Assembly: GCF_051535235.1 (NCBI RefSeq) | Contig: NZ_JBPPLZ010000001.1 | Span: forward strand, 62,001 to 126,000 | Source: Nitrobacter sp051535235 | GTDB taxonomy: Bacteria > Pseudomonadota > Alphaproteobacteria > Rhizobiales > Xanthobacteraceae | Reading direction: 5' to 3' | DNA length: 64,000 nucleotides | Shown here: piece by piece, positions 42,937 through 52,836 of the stretch | How positions within the stretch are numbered: position 1 is the stretch's first letter | Layout: the number at the start of each line of letters is the position of its first letter | The notes under the pieces: model-generated | Seen by the model: the letters and a program-made list of their open reading frames with translations, nothing else | What the model was told of the DNA's origin: nothing | Database searches by the model: none | Translations under genes and position numbers: made by a program

Positions 42937-44133
42937 ATGACAAAGCCCTTCCGCACCCTCGATGATGTTGACGTGAACGGAAAGCGCGTGCTGCTGCGCG
43001 TCGACCTCAACGTTCCCATGGAGCAGGGGCGCGTCACCGACACCACGCGGCTGGATCGCATAGCGCCGACGATCGCGGAAATTGCCGACAAGGGCGGCAA
43101 GGCCATCCTGCTGGCGCATTTCGGCAGGCCCAAGGGCCCCGACGCCAAGGATTCGCTGAAACCGGTCGCCGCGGAACTCGCGAAAGTGCTCGGCAGGCCG
43201 GTCGCGTTTGCCGACGATTGCATCGGCGACGTCGCGCAGAAGGCGGTCGCCGCCATGAAGAACGACGACATTCTTTGCCTGGAGAACACCCGCTTCCACA
43301 AGGAAGAGGAGAAGAACGATCCGGCCTTCGTCGCTGAACTCGCCAAGCTCGGCGACATCTGGGTCAACGACGCCTTCTCGGCAGCGCATCGCGCCCACGC
43401 CTCCACCGAGGGCCTCGGCCACAAGCTTCCGGCCTATGCGGGACGCACCATGCAGGCCGAACTCGAGGCGCTGAACAAGGCGCTCGAGGCGCCGACGAAA
43501 CCGGTCATCGCCATCATCGGCGGCGCGAAGGTCTCGACCAAGATCGATCTTCTGGAAAACCTTGTCAGCAAGGTCGATGCGCTGGTGATCGGCGGCGGCA
43601 TGGCCAACACCTTCCTGCACGCGCAGGGTGTCAACGTCGGCAAATCGCTGGCGGAAAAGGACCTCGCCGCGACCGCGCTGCGCATCCTCGACAAGGCCCA
43701 GGCCGCCAACTGCGCCATCATCCTGCCGGTCGACGCCACGGTGGCGTTCCATTTCGCCGCCAACGCGCCCTCCCACGCCTACGGGCTGGATGCGATCCCG
43801 GCCGACGGCATGATCCTCGATGTCGGACCGCAGTCGGTGGAGCGCGTTCATTCGGCCATCGACGATGCCGCGACGCTGGTCTGGAACGGCCCGCTCGGCG
43901 CGTTCGAACTGACGCCGTTCGATCGCGGCACCGTCGTCGCGGCGAAACACGCAGCCGCCCGCACCAAGGCCGGGAAACTGGTATCCGTCGCAGGCGGCGG
44001 CGATACGGTCGCGGCGCTGAACCAGGCCGGGGTGGCCGGTGACTTCTCCTACGTCTCGACCGCCGGCGGCGCTTTCCTGGAGTGGATGGAAGGCAAGCCG
44101 CTGCCCGGCGTAGAGGTGTTGCGGGCAAAATGA
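42937..44133 (+). CDS. pgk: Phosphoglycerate kinase
   Basis: 398 residues. N-terminal GKRVLLRVDLNVP, the substrate block VNDAFSAAHRAHAST, and nucleotide loop GGGDTVAAL near the end. Converts 1,3-bisphosphoglycerate and ADP to 3-phosphoglycerate and ATP, or the reverse in carbon fixation. Follows gap by 137 bases. Confidence 0.97.
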   Translation: MTKPFRTLDDVDVNGKRVLLRVDLNVPMEQGRVTDTTRLDRIAPTIAEIADKGGKAILLAHFGRPKGPDAKDSLKPVAAELAKVLGRPVAFADDCIGDVAQKAVAAMKNDDILCLENTRFHKEEEKNDPAFVAELAKLGDIWVNDAFSAAHRAHASTEGLGHKLPAYAGRTMQAELEALNKALEAPTKPVIAIIGGAKVSTKIDLLENLVSKVDALVIGGGMANTFLHAQGVNVGKSLAEKDLAATALRILDKAQAANCAIILPVDATVAFHFAANAPSHAYGLDAIPADGMILDVGPQSVERVHSAIDDAATLVWNGPLGAFELTPFDRGTVVAAKHAAARTKAGKLVSVAGGGDTVAALNQAGVAGDFSYVSTAGGAFLEWMEGKPLPGVEVLRAK

Positions 44134-44243
44134 CGCCGCTTCTCGCGGCAAAATGAGTTGCAGCGCCGGAAAGCCGCAATTCTCATGCCTGTATGACACC
44201 CGGAACGGGCACGCCGGTTTCGGGCACGCAGGAGGAGACGCCC

Positions 44244-45272
44244 ATGAATCTCGCCGACCTCAACAAGGTGGCCCAGGCCATGGTCGTGCCCGGCAAGGGC
44301 ATTCTCGCCGCCGACGAATCATCCGGCACCATCACGAAACGTTTCGAGGCAATCGGCGTGACGTCCACCGAGGACAGCCGTCGCGACTATCGCGAGATGC
44401 TGTTCCGCTCGACCGACGCCATGACGAATTATATTTCCGGCGTCATTCTCTATGACGAAACCATCTGGCAGAACGCCAAAGACGGCACGCCGCTCATCAA
44501 GCTGATCGAGCAGGCCGGCGCCATTCCGGGCATCAAGGTCGACGAAGGCACGCAGCCCCTGCCCGCATGCCCCGGTGAACGCGTCACCGTCGGACTGGAC
44601 CGGCTCGCCGAGCGAATGAAGACATACTACGAGCGGGGCGCGCGCTTTGCGAAGTGGCGCGCGGTGATCGACATCAACGCGAGAGGCATCCCGAGCATGA
44701 CCGCCGTGGGCGTCAACGCCCATGCGCTGGGACGCTATGCCGCGCTCTGCCAGGCCGCCCAGGTCGTGCCGATCGTCGAGCCGGAAGTGCTGATGGACGG
44801 CGATCACGACATCGACCGCTGCCTCGAAGTCACGACGCGGGTGCTCAACGTGACGTTCCAGGAATTGCGCAAGCAGCGCGTCGCGCTCGAAGGCATGATC
44901 CTGAAGCCCAACATGGCGATCTCCGGCAAGGCATGCGCGAAGCAGGCCTCGGTGCAGGAAGTCGCGGAAAAAACCGTGCGCATGCTGAAAGCCTGCGTGC
45001 CGGCCGCCGTCCCCGGCATCGCCTTCCTGTCCGGCGGACAGTCCGACGAGGAAGCCACAGCCCATCTCGACGCCATGAACCGGATCGGCAACCTGCCGTG
45101 GAAGCTGACCTTCTCCTATGGCCGCGCGCTGCAGGCCGCGCCGCAGAAGGCGTGGGCCGGCAAGGCCGCGAACGTCGCCGCCGGTCAACGCGCCTTCAAT
45201 CACCGTGCCCGGATGAATTCGTTCGCCAGCAGGGGCGAGTGGAAAGCCGATCTGGAAACGAAGGCCGCGTAA
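44244..45272 (+). CDS. Class I fructose-bisphosphate aldolase
   Basis: 342 residues, Schiff-base (animal-type) aldolase: the imine Lys is in ILKPNMAISGK, with KGILAADESSGTITKRF at the start and LSGGQSDEEAT near the end. Not the metal-dependent class II enzyme. An AGGAGGAG site 6 bases upstream fixes the start; an ATG 51 bases earlier is in frame but lacks it. Last gene of the tkt-gap-pgk group. Confidence 0.94.
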   Translation: MNLADLNKVAQAMVVPGKGILAADESSGTITKRFEAIGVTSTEDSRRDYREMLFRSTDAMTNYISGVILYDETIWQNAKDGTPLIKLIEQAGAIPGIKVDEGTQPLPACPGERVTVGLDRLAERMKTYYERGARFAKWRAVIDINARGIPSMTAVGVNAHALGRYAALCQAAQVVPIVEPEVLMDGDHDIDRCLEVTTRVLNVTFQELRKQRVALEGMILKPNMAISGKACAKQASVQEVAEKTVRMLKACVPAAVPGIAFLSGGQSDEEATAHLDAMNRIGNLPWKLTFSYGRALQAAPQKAWAGKAANVAAGQRAFNHRARMNSFASRGEWKADLETKAA

Positions 45273-45360
45273 GGCTTTCTGCACGGACCTGATTTTGCCG
45301 TCATTGCGAGCGAAGCGGAGTGCGCCCAGTTCGCATTGAATTGCAACGAGTGACTCCTCA

Positions 45361-45480
45361 CCTCTCCCGCTTGCGGGGCAAGACGAGCAAAGCTCGCTCT
45401 GAGAGGTCGACCGGCGAAGCGCAGCGGGGCCGGTCGGGTGGGGACTTCTTTATTGTCCCTCCCCCGCAAGCGGGAGAGGG
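45361..45480. repeat. Palindromic repeat, family C copy 3
   Basis: Arms CCTCTCCCGCTTGCGGGGCA and CCCCCGCAAGCGGGAGAGGG with a central part carrying GAGGTCGACCGGCGAAGCGC. Same core occurs inverted or direct at the other family C sites. Confidence 0.85.
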
Positions 45481-45552
45481 AGTTTCGCAGTGCGAAACGA
45501 TGCGTTTCTTCATTCTTCATCATCTGAAACGCTCAAAAGGTTCAAGCTTTAG

Positions 45553-46254
45553 ATGTCGCCGAAAGTCGCGCCGTCCCGACCGCTCCCAAGGCTTTATCTC
45601 GCGACGCCAGTCGTTGATGATCCGTCGCAATTGACGGCGCGACTGCCCGCGCTGCTCGCGGGTGCCGATGTCGCAGCCGTGCTGGTGCGGCTTTCTCACT
45701 CCGATCCGCGCACGCTGATTTCGCGCATCAAGACGCTGGCCGCAGTGATCCAGGCCGACGGTGCGGCAATCCTGCTCGACGGTCACGCCGATCTGGTCGC
45801 GCGCTCAGGCGCCGACGGCGCGCATCTCACCGGCATTGAGGCGTTGCAGGAGGCGCTGCCGGCGCTGAAACCCGATCGCATCGCCGGAACCGGCGGGCTG
45901 TCGACGCGCCACGACTCCATGATCGCGGGCGAGGCCGGCGCCGACTACGTGCTGTTCGGCGAGCCGGATGACGCCGGCGACCGGCCCTCCACCGACGCCA
46001 TCGCGGAGCGGCTTGAATGGTGGGCCGAACTGTTCGAACCGCCTTGCGTCTGCTATGCCGCGAGCTGTGAGGAGGCACGCATCTTCGCCTCATCCGGCGC
46101 GGATTTCATTCTCGCCGGCGAGTTCGTCTGGAACGATCCGCGCGGCGCGGAGACGGCGCTGACGGAGCTTGCCGCGGCGATCAGGCAGGGGCACGGATTG
46201 CAAGACGGCCGCACAACACCCGCAACGAAGGCGGAGGGAGGTGCCGCCGGATGA
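45553..46254 (+). CDS. Thiamine-phosphate-synthase-like protein, probably degenerate
   Basis: 233 residues of the ThiE / thiamine monophosphate synthase fold: RLYLATPVV at the N-terminus, LLDGHADLVARSGADGAHLTG, then a GADYVLFG strand. The conserved HLGQ/D...P phosphate and pyrimidine residues seen in active ThiE are not evident (HLTGIEALQEALP instead), so it may not make thiamine phosphate. Stop overlaps the next gene's ATG (ATGA), indicating coupling with the Sel1 protein. Its tail (TTPATKAEGGAAG) is low complexity. Confidence 0.72.
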   Translation: MSPKVAPSRPLPRLYLATPVVDDPSQLTARLPALLAGADVAAVLVRLSHSDPRTLISRIKTLAAVIQADGAAILLDGHADLVARSGADGAHLTGIEALQEALPALKPDRIAGTGGLSTRHDSMIAGEAGADYVLFGEPDDAGDRPSTDAIAERLEWWAELFEPPCVCYAASCEEARIFASSGADFILAGEFVWNDPRGAETALTELAAAIRQGHGLQDGRTTPATKAEGGAAG

Positions 46255-47327
46255 CTGTCCCGCGTCCCGTTGCCCGTTCTCTTGCCATTGTCGCGAGCGT
46301 TCTCATGCTCGGGGGAAGCGCGCTGGCACAGCTCCAGTTGACGCCACAGGCGGCCGACGCGCCGTCCCGGCCGAGCAAAAGCGTCAGGACGAAACCCGTC
46401 AAGCCCCCATCGCCGCCGAAGGAAGCCGCAACGCCTGCGAAACCGGCATCCACGCCCAACGCCAAGGCGGACGCTCCGGCTCACGACAATCCGAACGCCG
46501 ATCTGGTCTACGGCGCCTATCAGCGCGGCCTGTACAAGACCGCGTTCGACCTTGCGATGAAGCGGGCGCAGGACAACAAGGACCCCGCCGCCATGACCAT
46601 GCTCGGCGAGCTTTATGCCAACGCGCTGGGCATCAAGCGCGACTACGGCAAGGCGATCGAGTGGTACCAGCGCGCAGCCGACCTTGGTGACCGCGAGGCG
46701 ATGTTCGCGCTCGCCATGCTGCAGATCAGCGGGCACGGCGGAGCGCCCGACCGGGCGGCTGCGGTGAAACTGCTGGCCTCCTCCGCCAAGCTCGGCGAAC
46801 CGAAGGCCGCCTATAACCTCGCGCTGCTCTACATGGACGGGCAGACACTGCCGCAGGACTTCAAACGCGCCGCCGAACTCCTGCGCTTCGCCGCCGACGC
46901 CGGCAGCCCGGAGGCGCAATACGCGCTGGCGACCTTCTACAAGGAAGGCACCGGCGTCGAAAAGAATCTCTTCACATCGGTGCGGCTTTTGCAGGCGGCC
47001 TCGCTCGCCGGCAACGTCGATGCCGAAGTCGAATACGCCATCGCGCTGTTCAACGGCACCGGCACCGAGAAGAACGAGGCCGCCGCGGTGTCGCTGCTGC
47101 GCAAGGCCGCCCGGCAGAACAGCGCGATCGCGCAGAACCGTCTCGCCCGCGTTCTCGTCACCGGCATGGGAGCGCCGATGGACAAGGTCGAAGGCCTGAA
47201 ATGGCATATCGTGGCGAAAACCGCCGGCAAGGGCGATCTGATGCTTGATGAGGCGATGGCGCAGGCAACGCCGGAAGAACGCGCCAAGGCCGAGGACGCC
47301 GCCCGCAAATGGCTTGGAATCAAATGA
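46251..47327 (+). CDS. Sel1-repeat periplasmic/outer-membrane-associated protein
   Basis: 358 residues. Signal peptide (LAIVASVLMLGGSALAQ), a Pro/Lys-rich linker (about 30-85) and Sel1/TPR-like repeats of about 36 residues from residue 88 on (ADLGDREAMFALAMLQI..., KLGEPKAAYNLALLYMDG, DAGSPEAQYALATFYKEG, etc.), then a short helical tail. Sel1 repeats bind partner proteins; the partner is not known. Coupled by overlap to the ThiE-like gene. Confidence 0.85.
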   Translation: MTVPRPVARSLAIVASVLMLGGSALAQLQLTPQAADAPSRPSKSVRTKPVKPPSPPKEAATPAKPASTPNAKADAPAHDNPNADLVYGAYQRGLYKTAFDLAMKRAQDNKDPAAMTMLGELYANALGIKRDYGKAIEWYQRAADLGDREAMFALAMLQISGHGGAPDRAAAVKLLASSAKLGEPKAAYNLALLYMDGQTLPQDFKRAAELLRFAADAGSPEAQYALATFYKEGTGVEKNLFTSVRLLQAASLAGNVDAEVEYAIALFNGTGTEKNEAAAVSLLRKAARQNSAIAQNRLARVLVTGMGAPMDKVEGLKWHIVAKTAGKGDLMLDEAMAQATPEERAKAEDAARKWLGIK

Positions 47328-47389
47328 CGCCTTGACGGAGGCGTTGGCGCAGGGCACCCAGTCCGCACCCTTCATCCGAGCCGAAAATC

Positions 47390-48178
47390 ATGCTGCAATC
47401 CGCCCTCATGAACGTCATGGTCAAGGCCGCGCGCCGCGCAGGCCGCAGCCTGAAACGCGATCTCGGCGAGATCGAAAATCTTCAGGTATCGCTGAAGGGA
47501 CCGGCGAATTTCGTCAGCCTCGCCGACAAGCGCGCCGAGGAAATCATTTACGAGGATCTCAGCAAGGCGCGGCCCGGCTACGGCTTTTTCGGCGAGGAGG
47601 GCGGCAACCGCGAGGGTACGGACAAGAGCCACACCTGGATCGTCGATCCGCTCGACGGCACCACCAATTTCCTGCACGGCATTCCGCATTTCGGCATCTC
47701 GATCGGCCTGCAGCGCGACGGCGTGCTGATCGCGGGTCTGGTCTACAATCCGGCCACCGACGAGCTCTACACCGCCGAGCGCGGCAAGGGCGCATTCCTC
47801 AACGACCAGCGGCTGCGCGTAGCAGGGCGACGCCAGATGAACGATTGCGTCATCGCCTGCGGCCTGCCGCACATCGGACGCGGCGACCACGAACTGTCGC
47901 GGCGGGAAATGGCGGCACTTCAGCCCAAGGTGGCCGGCCTGCGCCGCTTCGGCGCGGCCTCGCTCGATCTGGTTTACGTCGCGGCCGGACGGCTCGACGG
48001 TTACTGGGAACGCAACCTGCAGCCCTGGGATATCGCAGGCGGGCAGATCATCGTGCGCGAGGCCGGCGGCATCGTCAGCGGCATCCAGGGCGACGACGAT
48101 CCGCTTGTGACCGGCGACGTGATCTGCGGCAACGAGTTCGTCCATGGCGAACTGGTGAGGATCATCAGGCCGCTGTGA
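47390..48178 (+). CDS. Inositol monophosphatase family protein (SuhB-like)
   Basis: 262 residues. Metal-binding motifs: GEEGG (68-72), IVDPLDGTTNFLHGIPHFGIS, and WDIAGGQIIVREAGG. Hydrolyses inositol phosphates or related sugar phosphates; SuhB also acts in ribosome RNA processing in enteric bacteria. Unclear which role holds here. Confidence 0.93.
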   Translation: MLQSALMNVMVKAARRAGRSLKRDLGEIENLQVSLKGPANFVSLADKRAEEIIYEDLSKARPGYGFFGEEGGNREGTDKSHTWIVDPLDGTTNFLHGIPHFGISIGLQRDGVLIAGLVYNPATDELYTAERGKGAFLNDQRLRVAGRRQMNDCVIACGLPHIGRGDHELSRREMAALQPKVAGLRRFGAASLDLVYVAAGRLDGYWERNLQPWDIAGGQIIVREAGGIVSGIQGDDDPLVTGDVICGNEFVHGELVRIIRPL

Positions 48179-48219
48179 GAGCGTAGAGGCGCTTGCATTG
48201 AACCGGGGCGCGCCCTTAA

Positions 48220-48361
48220 CCTCTCCCGCCTGCGGGGAGGTCGACCGGCAAAGCGCAGCAAGCCGGTCGGGTGCGGGCATTTTCCTGATCGACACCTATA
48301 ACCCCCTCCCCGACCCTCTCAGAGCGAGCCTTGCTCGTCTCGACCCGCACGCGGGAGAGGG
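48220..48361. repeat. Palindromic repeat, family C copy 4
   Basis: CTCTCCCGCCTGCGGGGAGG / CCCGCACGCGGGAGAGG arms; internal GAGCGAGCCTTGCTCGTCTC corresponds to the segment at 45381-45400 in reverse orientation. Confidence 0.8.
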
Positions 48362-48459
48362 TCACGCTGTGCGCAATGATACTCTGAATTCCAAAACACA
48401 ATCCAATAACGAAGCACAATTGATGTGGCAGCGCGACTGCGCGGACTGAACGCTCCGTA

Positions 48460-51400
48460 CTACTCCGCCGTACGCAGCGGCGACGGGGGCCCGTATATCT
48501 CCGGCTCGACCACTGCCTCCGGGTCGCTCTTGTCGCGTCCGAGCACGCGCATCACGACGACGAAGAACACCGGCACCATCAACAGCGCCAGCACCACCAC
48601 CGCAATCATGCCGCCCATCACGCTGGTGCCGAGCGCCTGCTGGCTCGCTCCGCCCGCTCCCTGGGCGACCACCATCGGCAGCACGCCGCAGACGAAGGCG
48701 AGGCCGGTCATCAAGATGGGACGGAAGCGCAGCGCGCACGCTTCGATCGTGGCTTCCCTGAGTGGCTTGCCCTGCGCGCGCAAATCCTTGGCGAATTCGA
48801 TGATGAGAATGGCGTCCTTCGCAGCCAGGCCGATGATGGTGACAAGACCGACGGTGAAATAGACGTCGTTGGCGAGGCCGCGCGCGCTCGCCGCGATGAC
48901 CGCGCCGCAAATGCCGAGCGGCACCGTGAGCAGCACGGCAAGCGGAATGGTCCAGCTTTCATAGAGCGCGGCAAGGCAGAGGAATACCACCAGCGCCGAG
49001 AGCGCGAGCAGGAACGGCGCCTGCGACCCCGACAGTTTTTCCTGTAGCGACTGGCCAGTCCACTCGTAGCCGAAGCCGCGCGGCAGACGGCCCGCAAGCC
49101 GCTCGATCTCGGCGATGGCTTCGCCGGATGTATAGCCCGGCCGCGCCTCTCCGGTGATGCGCATGGCCGGATAGTAGTTGAAGCCGACGATCTGCGTCGG
49201 TCCCCGCGACCAATCGATCGAGGCGAACGACGAGAACGGGACCAGCCGCCCGCTGCTGTTCTTGACGTTGTAGCTGAGGATGTCGTCTGCGGTCGTGCGG
49301 CCGTCGCGATCCGCCTGCACGATCACGCGCTGCATCCGCCCGCGATTGGGGAAATCGTTGACGTAGGTGGATCCGAGATTGGTCGACATCGTATCGTTGA
49401 TGGACTCGAACGAGACGCCGAGGGCGCTGGCCTTCTCGCGATCGATCACGAGATTGACCAGCGGCGCCGACGGCAAGCCTTCGACATAGACATTCCTCAA
49501 AACCGGACTGGCATTGGCCTCGGCGATCAACTGATCGGTCGCCTGCACCAGCGCCGCGTAGCCCTTCTGGCCGCGATCCTGCAGTCGGAAGCTGAAGCCG
49601 GAGGAATTGCCGAGGTTGTCGATCGGCGGCGGCTGCAACGCGGTGATCTTGGCGTCGCGCAGTGATGACAGGTCGCGGTTGATGTCGGCCACGATATTGG
49701 CGGCGGAATCCTTCTCCGGCCGTTCCGACCAGTCCTTCAGGGTGATGAACGCCTGCGCCGTGTTCATGCCCTGCCCCGAATAGGCGAAGCCGGTGAGGAA
49801 CGTGACGTCCTGAATTCCGGGCCGCTTGGCCAGATATTTCTCGACCGCCGAAACCGCAGCCTCGGTGCGGCCGTGGGACGAATCCGACGGGGTCTGCACG
49901 TCCGTCGTGATGAAGCCCTGGTCATCCACCGGCACGAAGCCGGCAGGCAGGCGAACGAACGCCCAGACGAGAACGCCGACAAGGACCGCGTAAATCAGCA
50001 TCAGGCGCCCGGTCCGCTTCAGCGACCAGCCGACTGTCGAGACATAGCGGCCACGCACGCCGTCGAGCCGGCGATTGAACCAGCCGAACACGCCCTTGCG
50101 CGCGTGGCTGTGTCCGGCCTCGACCGGTTTCAGCAGCGTGGCGCAGAGCGCCGGCGTGAGCGACAGCGCCATCAGCGCGGAGAAACCGATCGCAGCGACC
50201 ACCGTGACGGAGAATTGCCTGTAGATGATGCCGACAGAGCCGGGAAAGAACGCCATCGGCACGAACACCGCCATCAGAACCAGCGTGATGCCGATGATGG
50301 CGCTCGTGATCTGCGACATCGCCTTGCGCGCGGCTTCCTTCGGCGGCAGTCCCTCTTCGGCCATGATGCGTTCGACATTCTCGACCACGACGATGGCGTC
50401 GTCGACCAGAATGCCGATCGCCAGCACCATGCCGAACATGGTCAGCATGTTGATGGAGTAGCCTGCTAACAGCAGGACCGAACAGGTGCCGAGCAGCGCC
50501 ACCGGCACCACGACGGTCGGAATGATGGTGTAGCGGATGTTTTGCAGGAACAGGAACATCACGAGGAACACCAGCACGACTGCCTCGATCAGGGTATGCA
50601 AGACCTTCTCGATCGAGGCTTCCACCACCGGCGTGATGTCGTAGGGGATGTCGTAGGTGATGTTCGCGGGAAAGAACTTCGACAACTCCTTCATCTTGGC
50701 CTTTACCGCGCTCGCGGTGGCAAGCGCGTTGGAGCCCGGCGCAAGCATCACCGACAGGCCCGCGGTCGGCTTGCCGTTGAGGCGGGTGGTGAAGCGGTAA
50801 TCCATGCCGCCGACCTCGATCCGCGCCACATCGCGCAGCCGCACCGTGGAGCCGTCGCGGTTGGCGCGCAGCAGGATGGAGCCGAATTCCTCGGGCGTGG
50901 TGAGCTGTCCGCTCACCAATACCAGCGCCGCGGTTTTCTGCCCGGCCCGGCTCGGCGGCGCGCCGATACTGCCCGAAGCCACTTGCGCGTTCTGCGTCGC
51001 GATCGCCTTGGTGACGTCGTCCGATGTCAGGTCGAAGCCGACCAGCTTGTCCGGATCGATCCAGACGCGCAGCGAGCGTTCGGTGGAAAACAGCGTGGCG
51101 CGGCCGACGCCGGGAAGGCGCCGGATTTCGCCGATGATGTTGCGCATCATGAAATCGCCGAGGCCGACCTCGTCGAGACTATCGTCGGTCGAGCGCAGCG
51201 TGACGATCTGCAGCGTATCGCTGGAGGCCTCCTCGACCAGGATGCCTTCTTTCAGCACGACCGACGGCAGACGCGCCTCGATGCGCTTGATGCGGTTCTG
51301 CACGTCCACCGACGCCATGTCGAGCTGCGTGCCGGGGACGAAATAGGCGGTGATCTCGACCTGGCCCAAGGAGTCGCTGGTCGATTCGAAACTGAGGATG

Positions 51401-51621
51401 CCCGAGGCGCCGTTGAGCTGTTCCTCGATCAGGCGCGTGACGCTGTTGTAAAGGTTCTGTGGCGACGCGCCCGGATATGCGGTCGAGATCGAGATCGAGG
51501 GTGGCGCGATGATCGGATACTGCGCCACCGCCAGAAGCGGAATCGAGATCGCGCCGATCAGGCAGATGAACAGCGCGATCACCCAGGCAAAAACAGGCCG
51601 GTCGATGAAGAATGCCGGCAT
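48460..51621 (-). CDS. RND efflux transporter permease, HAE-1 family
   Basis: 1053 residues, drug/proton antiporter with the two 6-helix blocks of AcrB-like proteins. Typical start MPAFFIDRPVFAWVIALFICL; motif GIVVDDAIVVVENVERI-like block near 405 (GILVDDAIVVVENVERIMAE), and the proton relay DD pair. Periplasmic docking domain lies between. The downstream adaptor (7 bases apart) makes a two-gene operon. No outer-membrane factor nearby. Confidence 0.96.
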   Translation of the reverse strand: MPAFFIDRPVFAWVIALFICLIGAISIPLLAVAQYPIIAPPSISISTAYPGASPQNLYNSVTRLIEEQLNGASGILSFESTSDSLGQVEITAYFVPGTQLDMASVDVQNRIKRIEARLPSVVLKEGILVEEASSDTLQIVTLRSTDDSLDEVGLGDFMMRNIIGEIRRLPGVGRATLFSTERSLRVWIDPDKLVGFDLTSDDVTKAIATQNAQVASGSIGAPPSRAGQKTAALVLVSGQLTTPEEFGSILLRANRDGSTVRLRDVARIEVGGMDYRFTTRLNGKPTAGLSVMLAPGSNALATASAVKAKMKELSKFFPANITYDIPYDITPVVEASIEKVLHTLIEAVVLVFLVMFLFLQNIRYTIIPTVVVPVALLGTCSVLLLAGYSINMLTMFGMVLAIGILVDDAIVVVENVERIMAEEGLPPKEAARKAMSQITSAIIGITLVLMAVFVPMAFFPGSVGIIYRQFSVTVVAAIGFSALMALSLTPALCATLLKPVEAGHSHARKGVFGWFNRRLDGVRGRYVSTVGWSLKRTGRLMLIYAVLVGVLVWAFVRLPAGFVPVDDQGFITTDVQTPSDSSHGRTEAAVSAVEKYLAKRPGIQDVTFLTGFAYSGQGMNTAQAFITLKDWSERPEKDSAANIVADINRDLSSLRDAKITALQPPPIDNLGNSSGFSFRLQDRGQKGYAALVQATDQLIAEANASPVLRNVYVEGLPSAPLVNLVIDREKASALGVSFESINDTMSTNLGSTYVNDFPNRGRMQRVIVQADRDGRTTADDILSYNVKNSSGRLVPFSSFASIDWSRGPTQIVGFNYYPAMRITGEARPGYTSGEAIAEIERLAGRLPRGFGYEWTGQSLQEKLSGSQAPFLLALSALVVFLCLAALYESWTIPLAVLLTVPLGICGAVIAASARGLANDVYFTVGLVTIIGLAAKDAILIIEFAKDLRAQGKPLREATIEACALRFRPILMTGLAFVCGVLPMVVAQGAGGASQQALGTSVMGGMIAVVVLALLMVPVFFVVVMRVLGRDKSDPEAVVEPEIYGPPSPLRTAE

Positions 51622-51627
51622 GATCGG

Positions 51628-52836
51628 TTACCGCTGCGCGGCCGTCGTCTCGTCGGGTGCCGCTCCGTTCTGGGCCGAAGCCTCGTCAGCCGCCCACATC
51701 ACGGCGCGGACCTTGTCGCCGGCCGTGAACTTCTGGAAACCCTCGACGACGACGCGATCGCCGGCCTTGAGGCCCTGGCTGACCATCGACTGGCCGTAAT
51801 GAACAGACGCCGTCCGAATCGGCCGCACGGTCACACGGCCGTCGTCCTTGACGACAAAAACCTCGCTGCCGCCGGCGGAATCGCGCTGCACCGCCTGCTG
51901 GGGAACCGCAATCGCATCGCTGTCGACGCCCTGCTCCAGCAGTACGCGGACATACATGCCCGGCAGCAGTTCGCGCTTCGGGTTCGGAAATTCGCCGCGC
52001 AGCGTCACCTGCCCGGTCGAGGCATCGACCTTGGCTTCGGAAAACAGGAATTTTCCGGGCAGCGCGTAGAGCGCCCCGTCGTCGAGCACGAGGCGGACTT
52101 TCGCCGCGCCCGGCGCGATGCGCTCCAGGTCGCCGCTCTCGAACGCACGGCGCAGACTGTTGAGGTCGCTCACCGACTGGGTGAAGTCGGCATAGATCGT
52201 GTCGAGCTGCTGCACCGTCGCCAGGCTGGCGGTGTCGTTCTGAACCACGAGCGCACCCTCTGTGACCTGGGCAGCGCCGACCACGCCGTCGATCGGCGCG
52301 CGGATCGTGGTGTAATCGAGGTGGAGCCGCGCGCGTGCGCGGTCGGCCTTGCGGGCGGCGACATCGGCTTCCGCCTGACGCAGGGCGGCGATCGCTTTCT
52401 CGTTCTCGACCTCTGAAGTCGCGTGGCGCGCCGTCAGCTGTTCGATACGCTTTGCCTGCAGCGACGCCTGCTCGAATATCGCGTTCGCCTTCGCCAGCGC
52501 CGCTTCCGCAGCCTGCAATTCGACCTCGAACGGCTGGGGATCGATCTGATACAGCGGATCGCCGGCCTTGACCTCGCTGCCCTGCTTGAACATGCGCTCG
52601 GTGATGATGCCGGAGACGCGCGGGCGGACTTCGGCAACGCGCATCGGCGCGATGCGGCCCGGCAGCTCACGCACCATCGCGTGCGGCTTGGGAACCACGG
52701 TGACGACGCTGACTTCGGGGGTGACCGCGCTGGTGGAGGCTTCTGCCGTGACCGGCTCGTCGCAGCCGCCGAGGAGCGGCGACAATCCGGCGATCAGAAG
52801 AACGACGGACGTCAGTCGTGGATTAAACCCTGGCAT
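51628..52836 (-). CDS. RND efflux periplasmic adaptor (membrane fusion) lipoprotein
   Basis: 402 residues. Lipobox LSPLLGGC predicts a lipoprotein. Barrel-sandwich hybrid and alpha hairpin order: PRVSGIITERMFKQGSEVKAG..., coiled hairpin, GVVGAAQVTEGALV, membrane-proximal domain with VPQQAVQRD. Start chosen at MPGFNPRLTSVVLLI, where the signal sequence begins; the upstream in-frame codons are not conserved. AcrA-type partner of the permease. Confidence 0.93.
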   Translation of the reverse strand: MPGFNPRLTSVVLLIAGLSPLLGGCDEPVTAEASTSAVTPEVSVVTVVPKPHAMVRELPGRIAPMRVAEVRPRVSGIITERMFKQGSEVKAGDPLYQIDPQPFEVELQAAEAALAKANAIFEQASLQAKRIEQLTARHATSEVENEKAIAALRQAEADVAARKADRARARLHLDYTTIRAPIDGVVGAAQVTEGALVVQNDTASLATVQQLDTIYADFTQSVSDLNSLRRAFESGDLERIAPGAAKVRLVLDDGALYALPGKFLFSEAKVDASTGQVTLRGEFPNPKRELLPGMYVRVLLEQGVDSDAIAVPQQAVQRDSAGGSEVFVVKDDGRVTVRPIRTASVHYGQSMVSQGLKAGDRVVVEGFQKFTAGDKVRAVMWAADEASAQNGAAPDETTAAQR

